This document shows positions 41,016 to 50,546 of a DNA stretch of 56,810 bases, one piece after another. Made by a program: the position numbers and the translations under genes. Where the stretch lies: NCBI GenBank assembly GCA_964634205.1, contig CAZWKE010000018.1, positions 1-56,810 of the forward strand. The letters run 5' to 3'. The notes under the pieces were generated by a model. The model was not told where the DNA came from, did not search any database, and saw nothing but the letters and a program-made list of their open reading frames with translations. The first letter of the stretch is position 1; every line of letters starts with the position of its first letter. The DNA comes from JAFGGG01 sp964634205. Lineage in GTDB: Bacteria > Spirochaetota > Spirochaetia > SZUA-6 > RPPD01.

Positions 41016-43532
41016 TTACCGGGGATTCCATCCCCTGTTGGCGGGAAACAACAACCCTACAATAAGGTACACACCGATCGCGATCAGCAAAACGGTGCTG
41101 AAACCGAATGAGACCGAGATAAGGCGCCCCAGTACCGTGCCGGTCACCGAGAGTGCCCCGTTCATGCCCCAGGCCCACGGCAGCAGCCGCGGCCGGTGCT
41201 CCGACAAGGTGCTTAAGCCATTGGGAAACGGCATACCCAGGAAAAACGCGGCCGGGGCGATAACAAGGATTACGATCACCAGCTTTACGGCAAACGGTAT
41301 TCCCAGAAAAATCGACAGCAGGGGTGAAAGGCCGAAGAGGTAAAATCCCACACTCAGCGCGATCCCCAGGACCGCAATGCGGACCCGCTTGACAGCGTTT
41401 TTTCCCAGATATTTGCTGCAGATACTGCCGATTCCGGAAATAATAAGCATGGCCGTAATAACCATGGATACCGAAACAATCGGATTACTTAAGAAAAACA
41501 CCAGGCGCTGAATCAGAAACATTTCGATCAGCATGTAGCCCAGCCCCAGGCAGGCGTAATAGCCGATAACGCCGAAGGTACCGCGCTGCCTGCTGAACAG
41601 CTCCCGCCACCTTCCGATAAGGGGGATGAGGATAATGAAAACCGCGAACACTACCGACACAACCAGTACCGCAAGCAGCAGGATATATCCCCACTCCTCC
41701 GACACGGCCTGCAGCTGGTCCAGTACCATCCCCAGTTTTGCCGGTTTTAGGTAGACGGTATAATAGGGTTTGTCGTCGGTCATGGGCCGTACATTAAAAA
41801 TATAATTCCGGTAGAGCTCCTGCGGATCGCCCCGCAGCAGGGTCAAAAGCGCGCTGCGGTAAAATTGGGACGGCGCCACGTAGGCAGGCCTGTCTTCTTC
41901 CTTTTGCTTTTCATTCTCAAACCATGAATTATAATAATTAATCAACCGCGGCAGGTCATGCCCCTCTCCCGTAATACCGGGGTAATAAATATTGTTTAAC
42001 GACAGTTTGTCGGTAAAAGCCAGCAGTTCATCGGTCTCGTTCTGTGTGAACGCGGATTTTTTTATCAGTACCGTGGCCGTAGAGTTCAGATAGTTGAACA
42101 CAAACAGGTGCCGTCCCGGATCTGAAACGCCCATTCCGGTCAAGGACTCTACCACGGTTGAGAGTAGTTTCAGCACATTCCTGGGGGGTTTCAGGCGGTC
42201 CCAGACGGTTATTGACAGAATACCGTTCTGATCGAGGCCCTCGATATAATCCCTGATTGCCTCTTCGGTATAGGTAAAATTCTCCTGCACCGCGTATCCG
42301 CCGGAACGGGAAAGTCCCACGGAATCCACCAGGCTTATCTCCACAATATCAAAGCGGCCGGGATGCCGGACGGCATACGCCCGCGGCTCTCCCACCACCA
42401 CTTTTATATCCTTGCTGTCCAGTCGGCGGCCGGTAAAGGAGCTGACAAAGGGATCATGTTGATACATGCTGATGATCTCAGAGTTGGGTTCAACCACCGT
42501 AATGGAGGAGGCGCCGTGATATTTCGCCACCTCGCAATTGATACTGCCGCCGATGTTAACCAAAAGCACATGCGGATTGCTTTTTACCACGTAGGGCGCG
42601 CTCATGGGAAGATAATCAAGGAAGACCAGTTCACGGGGGATGGCTTTTCCCATAATTACAATAGGACCGTTACCGTCGATATATAAACCACAGAAGGGTT
42701 GGTGCTGAATCATCTTGATCTCCTGCGCGTTCATACTCATTCCCGGCGCGGAATGAAAATAGGAGCTCTGGATCACCTTCATTTCACCGGCAGGACTGTA
42801 GATTTTACTCGCCACCCGTGAATCCTTGTAATGCTCGGCGTAGTAAATCGGTTTGAAATCCGAGACCCGAATGCCTCCCGCGACCAAAAATATCCCCACA
42901 CAGGCCGCAAACACAACGGCGATGGAGACAAGAGAGACCGTCTTTATGTACAGCCTTCCGCCTTGTTCATCAAAACGCAGCGAGCACAATACCGCGGATG
43001 CCAAGATCATGATAATGATAGGGACCAAGAGGGTCTGGGTAGGCAGAAAGAACATGCTGACGATGATCAAGAGCCCGCCGAGGCCCGAACCGAGCATATT
43101 CCAGAAATACAGTTTGTACATCCTGCTGGCCAGCACAATAAACGAAATCCCCACAAACAACGCGCCCAGGAAAAACGGGATACTGTAGATCAGGTAAAAG
43201 GCCCCGATCCAAACAACCTGCATGACTTCGGACCCGATAAACATAGGATTAAAGGGGACCTGCTGGGCCGCGATATAACAAACCACCATGGCGGGCATGG
43301 TGATTATCGCCAGCACCGTCAGCCATTTATTGGCCGCGGCCTTTATTTTTTTATGCAGAAAGGTCAGTAGGGTACCGGCGATGCCGAACCCCAGCAGCGC
43401 GGTACTGATGATCATGGAACCGAAGTTGGACCAGCTTCCCACGGAAAAAACACGCATCACGAACAACTCATAGGCAATAAGGCCGATGGAAAAGAACAGC
43501 AGCGCGATCAGTTTCAGGTTTATACTGCGCAT
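41016..43532 (-). CDS. Membrane protein with spermidine-synthase-like domain
   Basis: The 838-residue protein has about seven N-terminal membrane helices (start MRSINLKLIALLFFSIGLIAYELFVMRVF), a central methyltransferase/spermidine-synthase-like domain (about 300-500: LLVNIGGSINCEVAKYHGASSITVVEPNSEII, KVVVGEPRAYAVR), then more helices. Proteins of this build are annotated as spermidine synthase family or fused MFS/spermidine synthase proteins, and their reaction is not established. The usual glycine-rich GGGDG loop is altered to NIGGSINCE, and the polyamine-site residues are not evident, so activity is doubtful. I start at 43532, where AAGGAG precedes the ATG; a longer frame runs into the gap. 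Confidence 0.75.
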   Translation of the reverse strand: MRSINLKLIALLFFSIGLIAYELFVMRVFSVGSWSNFGSMIISTALLGFGIAGTLLTFLHKKIKAAANKWLTVLAIITMPAMVVCYIAAQQVPFNPMFIGSEVMQVVWIGAFYLIYSIPFFLGALFVGISFIVLASRMYKLYFWNMLGSGLGGLLIIVSMFFLPTQTLLVPIIIMILASAVLCSLRFDEQGGRLYIKTVSLVSIAVVFAACVGIFLVAGGIRVSDFKPIYYAEHYKDSRVASKIYSPAGEMKVIQSSYFHSAPGMSMNAQEIKMIQHQPFCGLYIDGNGPIVIMGKAIPRELVFLDYLPMSAPYVVKSNPHVLLVNIGGSINCEVAKYHGASSITVVEPNSEIISMYQHDPFVSSFTGRRLDSKDIKVVVGEPRAYAVRHPGRFDIVEISLVDSVGLSRSGGYAVQENFTYTEEAIRDYIEGLDQNGILSITVWDRLKPPRNVLKLLSTVVESLTGMGVSDPGRHLFVFNYLNSTATVLIKKSAFTQNETDELLAFTDKLSLNNIYYPGITGEGHDLPRLINYYNSWFENEKQKEEDRPAYVAPSQFYRSALLTLLRGDPQELYRNYIFNVRPMTDDKPYYTVYLKPAKLGMVLDQLQAVSEEWGYILLLAVLVVSVVFAVFIILIPLIGRWRELFSRQRGTFGVIGYYACLGLGYMLIEMFLIQRLVFFLSNPIVSVSMVITAMLIISGIGSICSKYLGKNAVKRVRIAVLGIALSVGFYLFGLSPLLSIFLGIPFAVKLVIVILVIAPAAFFLGMPFPNGLSTLSEHRPRLLPWAWGMNGALSVTGTVLGRLISVSFGFSTVLLIAIGVYLIVGLLFPANRGWNPR

Positions 43533-43634
43533 AACACTCCTTGTTTCGAATATGGGGATAGTATCCCGTATACGGTGATTTGTCAAATTTGCTACCGCCG
43601 GGCACGCATGTCGGGCGCGCCTGTCTGACGCCAC

Positions 43635-43674
43635 CGCACACGCCTGCCGAAGCCGCCCAGACGGACCGACATAC
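43635..43674. repeat. Left copy of the 40-bp direct repeat beside the assembly gap
   Basis: This 40-bp sequence, starting CGCACACGCC and ending CCGACATAC, abuts the N-run and recurs identically at 43775-43814. The preceding 36 bases contain a CCGGGCAC (43598-43605) that also recurs after the right copy (43814-43821), so the full unit may be about 76-77 bp. Confidence 0.85.
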
Positions 43675-43774
43675 NNNNNNNNNNNNNNNNNNNNNNNNNN
43701 NNNNNNNNNNNNNNNNNNNNNNNNNNNNNNNNNNNNNNNNNNNNNNNNNNNNNNNNNNNNNNNNNNNNNNNNNN
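43675..43774. other. Assembly gap (100 Ns)
   Basis: Exactly 100 Ns, the usual placeholder for a gap of unknown size. Identical 40-bp sequence on both sides means the assembler probably broke at a tandem repeat or joined contigs with a short overlap. The intergenic region 43533-43928 holds no gene; the remainder is this gap, its flanking repeats and a promoter. Confidence 0.98.
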
Positions 43775-43814
43775 CGCACACGCCTGCCGAAGCCGCCCAG
43801 ACGGACCGACATAC
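43775..43814. repeat. Right copy of the 40-bp direct repeat beside the assembly gap
   Basis: Identical to 43635-43674 over 40 bases. After it, CCGGGCACACATTCCGG is similar to CCGGGCACGCATGTCGG at 43598, which fits a minisatellite with a unit of about 76-77 bp. Confidence 0.85.
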
Positions 43815-43868
43815 CGGGCACACATTCCGGCAGCCGCTTGTTCACGGATTTGCCCGTTACACCTTGAT

Positions 43869-43897
43869 TTGACAAACATTCCTCAGTACATTAATGT
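43869..43897 (+). promoter_or_regulatory. Promoter of the anchored isoaspartyl methyltransferase gene
   Basis: TTGACA (43869-43874) and TAATGT (43892-43897) are 17 bp apart. The start near 43904 gives a 25-base leader that includes AGAGGTG. Confidence 0.6.
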
Positions 43898-43928
43898 GTA
43901 ATCCAATCCATTAGAGCAGAGGTGAACT

Positions 43929-45014
43929 ATGCCGAATTGTAGAGTATGTGGTGTTGATATTCCTGAACCCGGTTTGTGTGCCGAGTGCCAAGCTGAGCAA
44001 TCTGCTTCCGCAGCAAAGCGCAGAGCCGGACCGCTCCCCCTGATTATCGCCCTGGCGCTGGGGGTTGTACTTATCACGGCCACAGCCATCATCATAAGCC
44101 TTCCACAAGGCGAAACAACCACTGCGGGGACCGGCGATGAGAGCCAACCCGTAACAATGCAGGGGACACGAACCGCGGCCGACCGCGACAACGAGTCCAT
44201 GGAAAAGTTCGGGAATCAAACCGTTCCCGTAAAATACGATATCACCAAAATAAAAGATCAACCTCCCATCGACAACCAGGATGGGTACATAAAGTGGATG
44301 CTTGCCCATACCAACGAAAGCGAAGCCTCGTTATCACTGCGCTGGGAGCGGGCGCAGCTTATCATCCAGTCGGGCCAGGGCGAGTTTGCCGATCCGAACG
44401 CGCTGCGTGCGTTTCTTCTGACCCCCCGCGAACGCTTTACCCGCGGGCAGAACCTCTTTGCGACGTACGGGGCCAAACCCCTGCAGATCGGTTACGGGCA
44501 GACCATAACCGCGCCCAATGTAATGGCCATGATGACCACTTCATTACGGGTCAAACCGGAGGACAAAATCCTTGAGATCGGGACCGGCTCCGGCTACCAG
44601 TCGGCCGTGCTTGCCCGGCTTTCCAATCACGTCTACTCGATAGAGATCATCAAGGAGCTGTATCAGCAGACCGACAAGCTGTTTACCTCGCTGGAAAAAG
44701 AGTATCCGGTCTATAAGAACATTGTCAGAAAGCTGGATGACGGTTATTACGGCTGGGCCAAATACGCGCCTTTCGACAAGATCATTATCACCTGTTCCAT
44801 CGATCACCTGCCCCCGCCCCTGATAAAACAGCTGAAGGTGGGCGGCATCATCATCGTCCCGCTGGGCCCGCCCTACCGCCAGTTTTTGATGCGTATAGAG
44901 AAGGTGAAGAACAAGGACGGGCAGATCAGGCTGATCCAAAAAGACGTGTACGACGGCATGGGCGTGATCTTTGTGCCCTTTACCGACAGCAAGGGGAAGA
45001 GTTACAGTAAGTAA
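43929..45014 (+). CDS. Membrane-anchored protein-L-isoaspartate O-methyltransferase with zinc ribbon
   Basis: The 361-residue protein has three parts. Residues 1-25 hold a small zinc ribbon (C4, C7, C17, C20). A membrane helix lies at about 37-60. After an extracytoplasmic linker (about 65-130) comes a protein-isoaspartate methyltransferase domain (about 150-350) with GYGQTITAPNVMAMM, and the SAM-binding loop E216-I-G-T-G-S-G followed by YQSAVLA. The usual enzyme is soluble and cytoplasmic and repairs aged proteins with SAM. The order here puts the catalytic domain after the helix, so its location relative to SAM supply is unclear. Confidence 0.85.
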   Translation: MPNCRVCGVDIPEPGLCAECQAEQSASAAKRRAGPLPLIIALALGVVLITATAIIISLPQGETTTAGTGDESQPVTMQGTRTAADRDNESMEKFGNQTVPVKYDITKIKDQPPIDNQDGYIKWMLAHTNESEASLSLRWERAQLIIQSGQGEFADPNALRAFLLTPRERFTRGQNLFATYGAKPLQIGYGQTITAPNVMAMMTTSLRVKPEDKILEIGTGSGYQSAVLARLSNHVYSIEIIKELYQQTDKLFTSLEKEYPVYKNIVRKLDDGYYGWAKYAPFDKIIITCSIDHLPPPLIKQLKVGGIIIVPLGPPYRQFLMRIEKVKNKDGQIRLIQKDVYDGMGVIFVPFTDSKGKSYSK

Positions 45015-45080
45015 GACTGAAAAAGCGTAATTTCTCATTAAAACTGTCCTTCCCCTGCACAATAAGTCTGTCACTTTACC

Positions 45081-45109
45081 TTGACATGATACCGGTTTCC
45101 TTATAGTAT
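45081..45109 (+). promoter_or_regulatory. Promoter of the type II secretion operon
   Basis: TTGACA (45081-45086) and TAGTAT (45104-45109) are 17 bp apart. The start near 45116 leaves a 25-base leader to the ATG at 45141. No clear ribosome site precedes that ATG. Confidence 0.7.
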
Positions 45110-45140
45110 AACCAATCAAACAAAAAGCGAATTATGTACG

Positions 45141-45626
45141 ATGATTTTAAGCGGTTATCACTATGAATGGGTTGATCTTCTCATTTTAGGCGTTTTTCTT
45201 GTCCCCATTATTATCTTTGATGTACGGCAGCAGAGAATACCCGATAGTTTTGTGTTTCCGGGACTGGCGATCCTCTTCCTGAAGCGGCTGTTCAGCGACC
45301 CCTCCGCTCTTCCCGTGGTGCTTATTGATACGTCCGCCGCTTTTATTATCGTGGCCCTGCTCTGGTTTCTTACCAGGGGGAAGATCGGGCTGGGAGACGC
45401 CAAACTGTCGGCTTTTATTGCCATGGCGATCGGTCTGTTCGGCTGGTTCGTGGCCCTGTTCGCGGCCTCGTTCTGTGGGCTGGCATTCGCACTGGGTTTG
45501 GTAAAGCTGAAAAAGCTCAAGTTTGACGATCCGGTGCCTTTTGCGCCCTTTCTGGGTGTGGGATGTATTGTGAGTGTACTGCTCCAGGGGAGTATTTTTA
45601 CTTTTATTACAGGAACGGCAGCATGA
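45141..45626 (+). CDS. Prepilin peptidase (A24) catalytic domain, GspO-like
   Basis: The 161-residue membrane protein has the two aspartates of type IV prepilin peptidases: one in FDVRQQRIPD after the first helix and one in IGLGDAKL, the GxGD motif. VPFAPFLGVG matches the family's C-terminal region. It lacks the N-terminal zinc-binding and N-methylation domain of full GspO/PilD, so it should cut pseudopilin leaders without methylating them, as in archaeal-type or FrpA-like short peptidases. It is the first gene of the secretion operon. Its stop overlaps the gspD start (ATGA). Confidence 0.88.
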   Translation: MILSGYHYEWVDLLILGVFLVPIIIFDVRQQRIPDSFVFPGLAILFLKRLFSDPSALPVVLIDTSAAFIIVALLWFLTRGKIGLGDAKLSAFIAMAIGLFGWFVALFAASFCGLAFALGLVKLKKLKFDDPVPFAPFLGVGCIVSVLLQGSIFTFITGTAA

Positions 45627-47815
45627 TGAAAAACAACAGACTATTCGGCCTTTTTATTTTTTTCTTTCTCACATTTTGCACAAGCGGAGCTTTCGCCCAG
45701 GTCATCCCTGAGATGCAATTCAATAACGCGCAGATTACCGATATTTTCCAGGCCCTGTCAAATGCCGCGAACATCTCAATTATTCCTGACGAAACCGTAA
45801 AAGGGACGGCCACCTACTTTTTTGTGAAGATGGAGTTCGAGAAGGCCCTGGAGATTTTTCTTCACACCTATAAAATGTATTACCGGAAAGTAGACAATGT
45901 CTATTACGTCTCACGCATCAAGGTAGCGTTTGATCCAAAGGACAACACGATTTCCATGGACGCGGAGGACGTAGACATCAAAAACCTGGTGGATGCCGCG
46001 GCAAACGCGATGAACAAGACCATCCAGTACGACCAGTTGCCGCGCGCAAATCTTACCATTCACGCCATGGATATAACACCCGACAAGTTTGTCGCCATGC
46101 TGCTGGTCCGCTTCCCCGACTATGAACTTGAAGCCAAGGACAACTACTTTTTTATCAGAAAACTGCAAACCGGCGGTTCATCGCACGGCAGATTCGGCCG
46201 GGGGCGGGGACTTACGGCAAAGGACAATCTTTATTCCCTGAATGTCGACAAAATTCGCTTCCGGGACCTGCTTGCCGGTTTGTTTTCCAAGGCCGGGTTC
46301 GAATATTCCAACCTCAGCCGCAAGGACCAGATGCTGGAAGACCTGAAATTTACGGATAAATCCTTTGAGCAGATGCTTAGGCTGGTACTGGACCAGATGT
46401 CCATGGATTACACACAGGTGGGAAACGTGTATTACCTTTATGAGATATCGCAAAGAGATATACTGAAAAAATTAAACAAAACCGTACTGGTGCCTCTTAC
46501 CTATATATCCATCAAAGAGTTCCAAAAACTTCTGCCTTCGGACCTATCCTCCAGCAAGCTTTATAAATTCGATGAAAGCAACAATATCATAATTCTTACG
46601 GGGAGCCTGGAAGAGATTGCCCCGATCCAAAAGTTTATTACCCAGATAGACCGGGACAACCGGAACCTCAAGTACTACCGCTATACCCTCAGTTATATCG
46701 AGGTAAAAAATCTGAAAACCCTTCTGCCGGAAGCCTTCAAATATGATCAGCCCATCATCATACCCGGCACCAATGCGTTTTTGATTCCCCTTTCCCGGGA
46801 AAAAAAGAAAAAATTCGATGAGTTTCTGCATACGGTGGACATAAAACCCGAGGCACAATTCGTCAAGCTGAAATATATAAAAGCCGAAGACCTGCTGAAA
46901 ACGCTGCCTCCTTCGGTCAACAAAGCGGAAATTGTCGAGACGGGGAATCCGACCGCGATCTTTTATACCGGTTCTCAGGACAAGTTTCTGGATTTTAAAC
47001 GGGAACTCGATCTTATTGACCAACCCCAGCCGCAGATCCAGTACAAACTACTGGTTATAGAATATTCTTACGGAAACTCTGCCGATCGAAACAGTAATAT
47101 AGACATATCCCAAAAAAACTCCAATGATTACCAATACGCCCTGAAAGGACAATTGGGCGAGCTGCTTAATCTGAGTTTTGATATCGTATCGACCTTCGGG
47201 TACCAGTTTTCCGAGAAGCTTAATATGAGTCTCAGTGATCAGAAGGCACGCATATTTGCCGATACCACGCTTAACGGTATTTCCGGGCAGCAGGTAAAGT
47301 TTCAGAATACTCACACGTCGCGGCACGAAATAAAGCAGGAAACAGATACCGACATTGGGGTTGAATCAACCTCAAATGTACTTGTAGAAATAACCTTTGG
47401 TCTTATCCTGAATATAAAGGGCTGGGTATCGGGAAACGGGATGATTACCATGGATGTCAGCGCCACAGTCTCCGATCAGTCCACCGGAGGGTCATCCGAC
47501 ACCGGTTTACCGCCAACCAGCGAAAAAATTGTCAATACCCAGGTGAGAACCGAGGCAGGCAAACCGATTGTAATCAGCGGTCTGATTTCCCAAAAAGCGG
47601 ATGACAGTGTTTCCAAAACACCCATCCTGGGTGATATCCCGCTGGCGGGCCTGCTGTTTCAAAAAGCCACGAAGACGGTTTCCAATACCGAAATGGTAAT
47701 CTATATCGTACCGCACGTTATCTATGATTTTGATACGCAAACAGGTATCTCCAACAGCCTGGAGAAAGCGTATTCCAAGTATGTAAAACCAATGGTAAAC
47801 AGCGTAGCGTTTTAA
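45623..47815 (+). CDS. gspD: Type II secretion outer-membrane secretin
   Basis: The 730-residue protein forms the outer-membrane channel. After a signal peptide ending GAFAQ come N0 (about 20-95: AQITDIFQALSNAANISIIPDE), N1-N3-like repeats, and the secretin core (about 480-700) with VRTEAGKPIVISGLISQK and KTPILGDIPLAGLLFQKA. The tail of about 30 residues may hold a pilotin-type site. I start at ATG 45623, which overlaps the preceding stop, with AGGA eight bases upstream. Confidence 0.92.
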   Translation: MMKNNRLFGLFIFFFLTFCTSGAFAQVIPEMQFNNAQITDIFQALSNAANISIIPDETVKGTATYFFVKMEFEKALEIFLHTYKMYYRKVDNVYYVSRIKVAFDPKDNTISMDAEDVDIKNLVDAAANAMNKTIQYDQLPRANLTIHAMDITPDKFVAMLLVRFPDYELEAKDNYFFIRKLQTGGSSHGRFGRGRGLTAKDNLYSLNVDKIRFRDLLAGLFSKAGFEYSNLSRKDQMLEDLKFTDKSFEQMLRLVLDQMSMDYTQVGNVYYLYEISQRDILKKLNKTVLVPLTYISIKEFQKLLPSDLSSSKLYKFDESNNIIILTGSLEEIAPIQKFITQIDRDNRNLKYYRYTLSYIEVKNLKTLLPEAFKYDQPIIIPGTNAFLIPLSREKKKKFDEFLHTVDIKPEAQFVKLKYIKAEDLLKTLPPSVNKAEIVETGNPTAIFYTGSQDKFLDFKRELDLIDQPQPQIQYKLLVIEYSYGNSADRNSNIDISQKNSNDYQYALKGQLGELLNLSFDIVSTFGYQFSEKLNMSLSDQKARIFADTTLNGISGQQVKFQNTHTSRHEIKQETDTDIGVESTSNVLVEITFGLILNIKGWVSGNGMITMDVSATVSDQSTGGSSDTGLPPTSEKIVNTQVRTEAGKPIVISGLISQKADDSVSKTPILGDIPLAGLLFQKATKTVSNTEMVIYIVPHVIYDFDTQTGISNSLEKAYSKYVKPMVNSVAF

Positions 47816-47817
47816 GC

Positions 47818-49320
47818 ATGTATACTGATAGCTTTTTCGACCACAAACCACCCGCGGCCAATCTGGCCGACTTTAAACCGCTTCCCCAGGAGGAGGCGCA
47901 ATATCCCCTGGAATATATTCAGGCCAACCTGGTGATCAAACTGAAAGAACTGCCGGACAAGGTATACATCGGCGTTTGCGACAGCGAAAATATCGAGCTG
48001 CGTGAAACCTTAAGTAATTTCCATAATAAAAACGTTGTTTTTTATCATATCGAGAAATCGGAACTCACCGCCTACCTGGGAGAGTTGCTTTCCCGTATCG
48101 ACAAGGGAGAAGCGTACAAGGAAAAAGGGCGTGAAGAAAAGATCCTTATCGATCAGGTGGCCAATGACGCGCCTATTGTCAACCTGCTCAACAGCCTGAT
48201 GATCGAGGCCATTCGCAAAAACGCCTCGGACATCCATATAGAATGTTTTTCCGATCAGGCGTGTGTCCGCTATCGTATTGACGGTTACCTGCAGACCGTA
48301 CACAAACTGGAAAAGGACAAGTTCCCCGCCGTGGCCTCCAGAATCAAAATTATGGCCAACCTGAACATCATGGAAAAACGCCTGCCCCAGGACGGCCGCA
48401 TTACCGTGCACCTGGAAGAAGATATTGTCGACCTGCGTGTATCCATCGTTCCTATTGCCAACGGGGAGTCTATCGTTCTGCGTCTGTTCAATAAAAAACG
48501 CACTCCGTTGGAGCTGCCGCAGGTAGGATTGGCCAATAAAGAACTGGCCGTACTGCGGGGGCTGGCCGCCAAACATCACGGGCTTGTACTTGTCACCGGA
48601 CCCACGGGCAGCGGCAAGACCACAACCCTTAACGCGGTACTGCGTGAGATTGCCTCGGATGAAACCAAGATTATTACCATAGAAGACCCCATTGAATATA
48701 TCATCGACGGGATCGACCAGATTCAGACGAATGAGAAGATCGGCCTGACCTTTGATTCAATCCTGCGCCGGGTACTGCGCCAGGACCCCAATATTATCAT
48801 GGTGGGCGAGATCCGCGATGCACAGACCGCGGAGCTGGCCATTCGCGCCGCCCTTACCGGGCACCTGGTATTCTCAACCCTGCATACCAATGACTCGGTC
48901 TCTTCCATCAGCCGCTTAAAGAACATGGGAGTAGAACCGTTCCTGCTGGCCGCGGTGTTCAGGGGGGCCATCGCCCAGCGTCTTTCACGAAAAATATGTG
49001 AAAAATGCAAAGAGAAAACCACCGCCACGCCGTCGGAAGCGGCGCTGTTAAAGCGCTACGGCTTTCATTTCAAGACCGTTTATCAGGGGAAAGGCTGTGC
49101 CGCCTGCAACCATACGGGTTACAAGGGACGGGTCGGTATTTTCGAAATCTGCCTGCCGGATGAGACCCTGGAAGAAATGATTGTCAAAGACCGGCGCGAC
49201 TCGGAAATGAAAAACTACCTGGTGGAAAAGGGAATGCTTACGCTGATGAAGGCGGGAATAAAAAAGGTAAAGGAAGGTACTACCACGGTTTCCGAAATTG
49301 AAAGGGTGGTAACACTGTAA
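47818..49320 (+). CDS. gspE: Type II secretion ATPase
   Basis: The 500-residue cytoplasmic ATPase powers pseudopilus assembly. An N-terminal MshEN-like region (about 1-110) is followed by the ATPase core. Walker A is GPTGSGKTT at 260-268, the Asp box and Walker B segment are near IIMVGEIRD, and the His box is in LVFSTLHTNDS. The C-terminal zinc motif CxxC...CxxC (CEKCKEKT and GCAACNHTG) is intact. It starts two bases after gspD. Its stop overlaps gspF by one base. Confidence 0.95.
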   Translation: MYTDSFFDHKPPAANLADFKPLPQEEAQYPLEYIQANLVIKLKELPDKVYIGVCDSENIELRETLSNFHNKNVVFYHIEKSELTAYLGELLSRIDKGEAYKEKGREEKILIDQVANDAPIVNLLNSLMIEAIRKNASDIHIECFSDQACVRYRIDGYLQTVHKLEKDKFPAVASRIKIMANLNIMEKRLPQDGRITVHLEEDIVDLRVSIVPIANGESIVLRLFNKKRTPLELPQVGLANKELAVLRGLAAKHHGLVLVTGPTGSGKTTTLNAVLREIASDETKIITIEDPIEYIIDGIDQIQTNEKIGLTFDSILRRVLRQDPNIIMVGEIRDAQTAELAIRAALTGHLVFSTLHTNDSVSSISRLKNMGVEPFLLAAVFRGAIAQRLSRKICEKCKEKTTATPSEAALLKRYGFHFKTVYQGKGCAACNHTGYKGRVGIFEICLPDETLEEMIVKDRRDSEMKNYLVEKGMLTLMKAGIKKVKEGTTTVSEIERVVTL

Positions 49321-50522
49321 TGGGAATATTTCACTGTAAAGTAGCGGATATGAACGGGAAGATCATCGAGTTTGTCCGGGAGGCCTCCTCGCCGGACGCC
49401 CTCAGTATGGAGCTCTTAAACAAGGGCTTTTCTCCCCTGTCCATCAGCGAAACCCGGGAAGAAAATGAAAAGAAGGCCGGAAAGCGTTATTCAAAAAAAG
49501 CAATATTGGAATTTACCGACACTATTACCATGTTGATCAATTCCGGGCTGTCGCTGAAGGACGCCCTGTCCATTGCCCGGACCATTTTTTTAAAGGGAAG
49601 CGAAAACGACATGATTACGCATATCTCTGAGCGCCTGCAAAAGGGCATATCCTTTCATCATGCCCTGGACTCGTTCGGCGGAAGCTTCCCCCCGTTATAT
49701 AAAAGCCTGGTGCGGATCGGTGAAAAGGTGGGAACTCTGGAGCAGATATTAAAGCGCCTGTCCAAATACCTGCACGATGCCCAGACCATGCGTGAAAAAA
49801 TAATAGGCGCGCTTATTTATCCGCTGATGCTGTTAAGCATTGTGTTTGTGGGGTTGATTGTCATGGTACTGGTGGTTTTTCCCACCCTACAAGGGCTTTT
49901 TTCCAGCTTTGGTAAAAAGTTGACACAGAACATTGATTCAATGCTGCTGACCGCGCGTATTTTTATTTCCGGTATTTTATTTCTGGTAATCGGCTCCCTG
50001 GCATTCGCCGTTATAGTCATGTTAATCCGCAAAGGACGCGGTCCCCTGACCGAAAAGGTGGATTGGCTTATTCTGCGTATTCCGATTATCAGCAGGGCAA
50101 TACTCTACCGGGAAAGCCTGAACTTCCTGTTTGCCATGGAAACGCTTACCGGCAGCGGTTTTACCCTGGAGGAGGCCCTGGAAGAAGCCGCGCAGGTGGT
50201 GAACAACCTTGCCTTAAAAAGCATGCTGTTGACCATAAAAGAAAAGATCATCAAGGGAGACTCGATTTCCGAGGCGTTTCTGGAGCAGAAAATATTTCCC
50301 GAGCGTATCGGCCGCTGGCTGGCGGTAGGAGAACGCTCCGGTAACGTAGAGCAGGTATTCAGCCAGCTTTCCCGTTATTACCAGGCGGAAATCGAAAAAT
50401 GGTCGGGCCGGTTTATGTCGTGGATACAACCGGCCATCATGCTGATGGTGGGTGTTTTTATTATACTTTTTGTGGTATTATTTATTCTTCCTATCTTTAT
50501 GATGTACGGAAAAATTCTTTAG
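49320..50522 (+). CDS. gspF: Type II secretion inner-membrane platform protein
   Basis: The 400-residue protein has two duplicated cytoplasmic domains and three membrane helices. FTDTITMLINSGLSLKDAL and LNFLFAMETLTGSGFTLEEAL are the two homologous halves. It holds the ATPase and moves pseudopilins. The extra N-terminal residues contain a GspF-type N-terminal extension. Translation is coupled to gspE. The GspF stop is 24 bases before gspG. Confidence 0.93.
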   Translation: MGIFHCKVADMNGKIIEFVREASSPDALSMELLNKGFSPLSISETREENEKKAGKRYSKKAILEFTDTITMLINSGLSLKDALSIARTIFLKGSENDMITHISERLQKGISFHHALDSFGGSFPPLYKSLVRIGEKVGTLEQILKRLSKYLHDAQTMREKIIGALIYPLMLLSIVFVGLIVMVLVVFPTLQGLFSSFGKKLTQNIDSMLLTARIFISGILFLVIGSLAFAVIVMLIRKGRGPLTEKVDWLILRIPIISRAILYRESLNFLFAMETLTGSGFTLEEALEEAAQVVNNLALKSMLLTIKEKIIKGDSISEAFLEQKIFPERIGRWLAVGERSGNVEQVFSQLSRYYQAEIEKWSGRFMSWIQPAIMLMVGVFIILFVVLFILPIFMMYGKIL

Positions 50523-50546
50523 CTTTCATTTTTAGAGGAGGGCACG

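Noticed and set aside
43468..43875. Open frames running through the N-run on both strands
   Set aside because: They are open only because Ns cannot give a stop codon. The repeat is intergenic.
43533..43928. CRISPR array or transposon at the repeat-flanked gap
   Set aside because: Only two visible repeats, no spacer series and no cas genes, and no transposase or terminal inverted repeats are seen.
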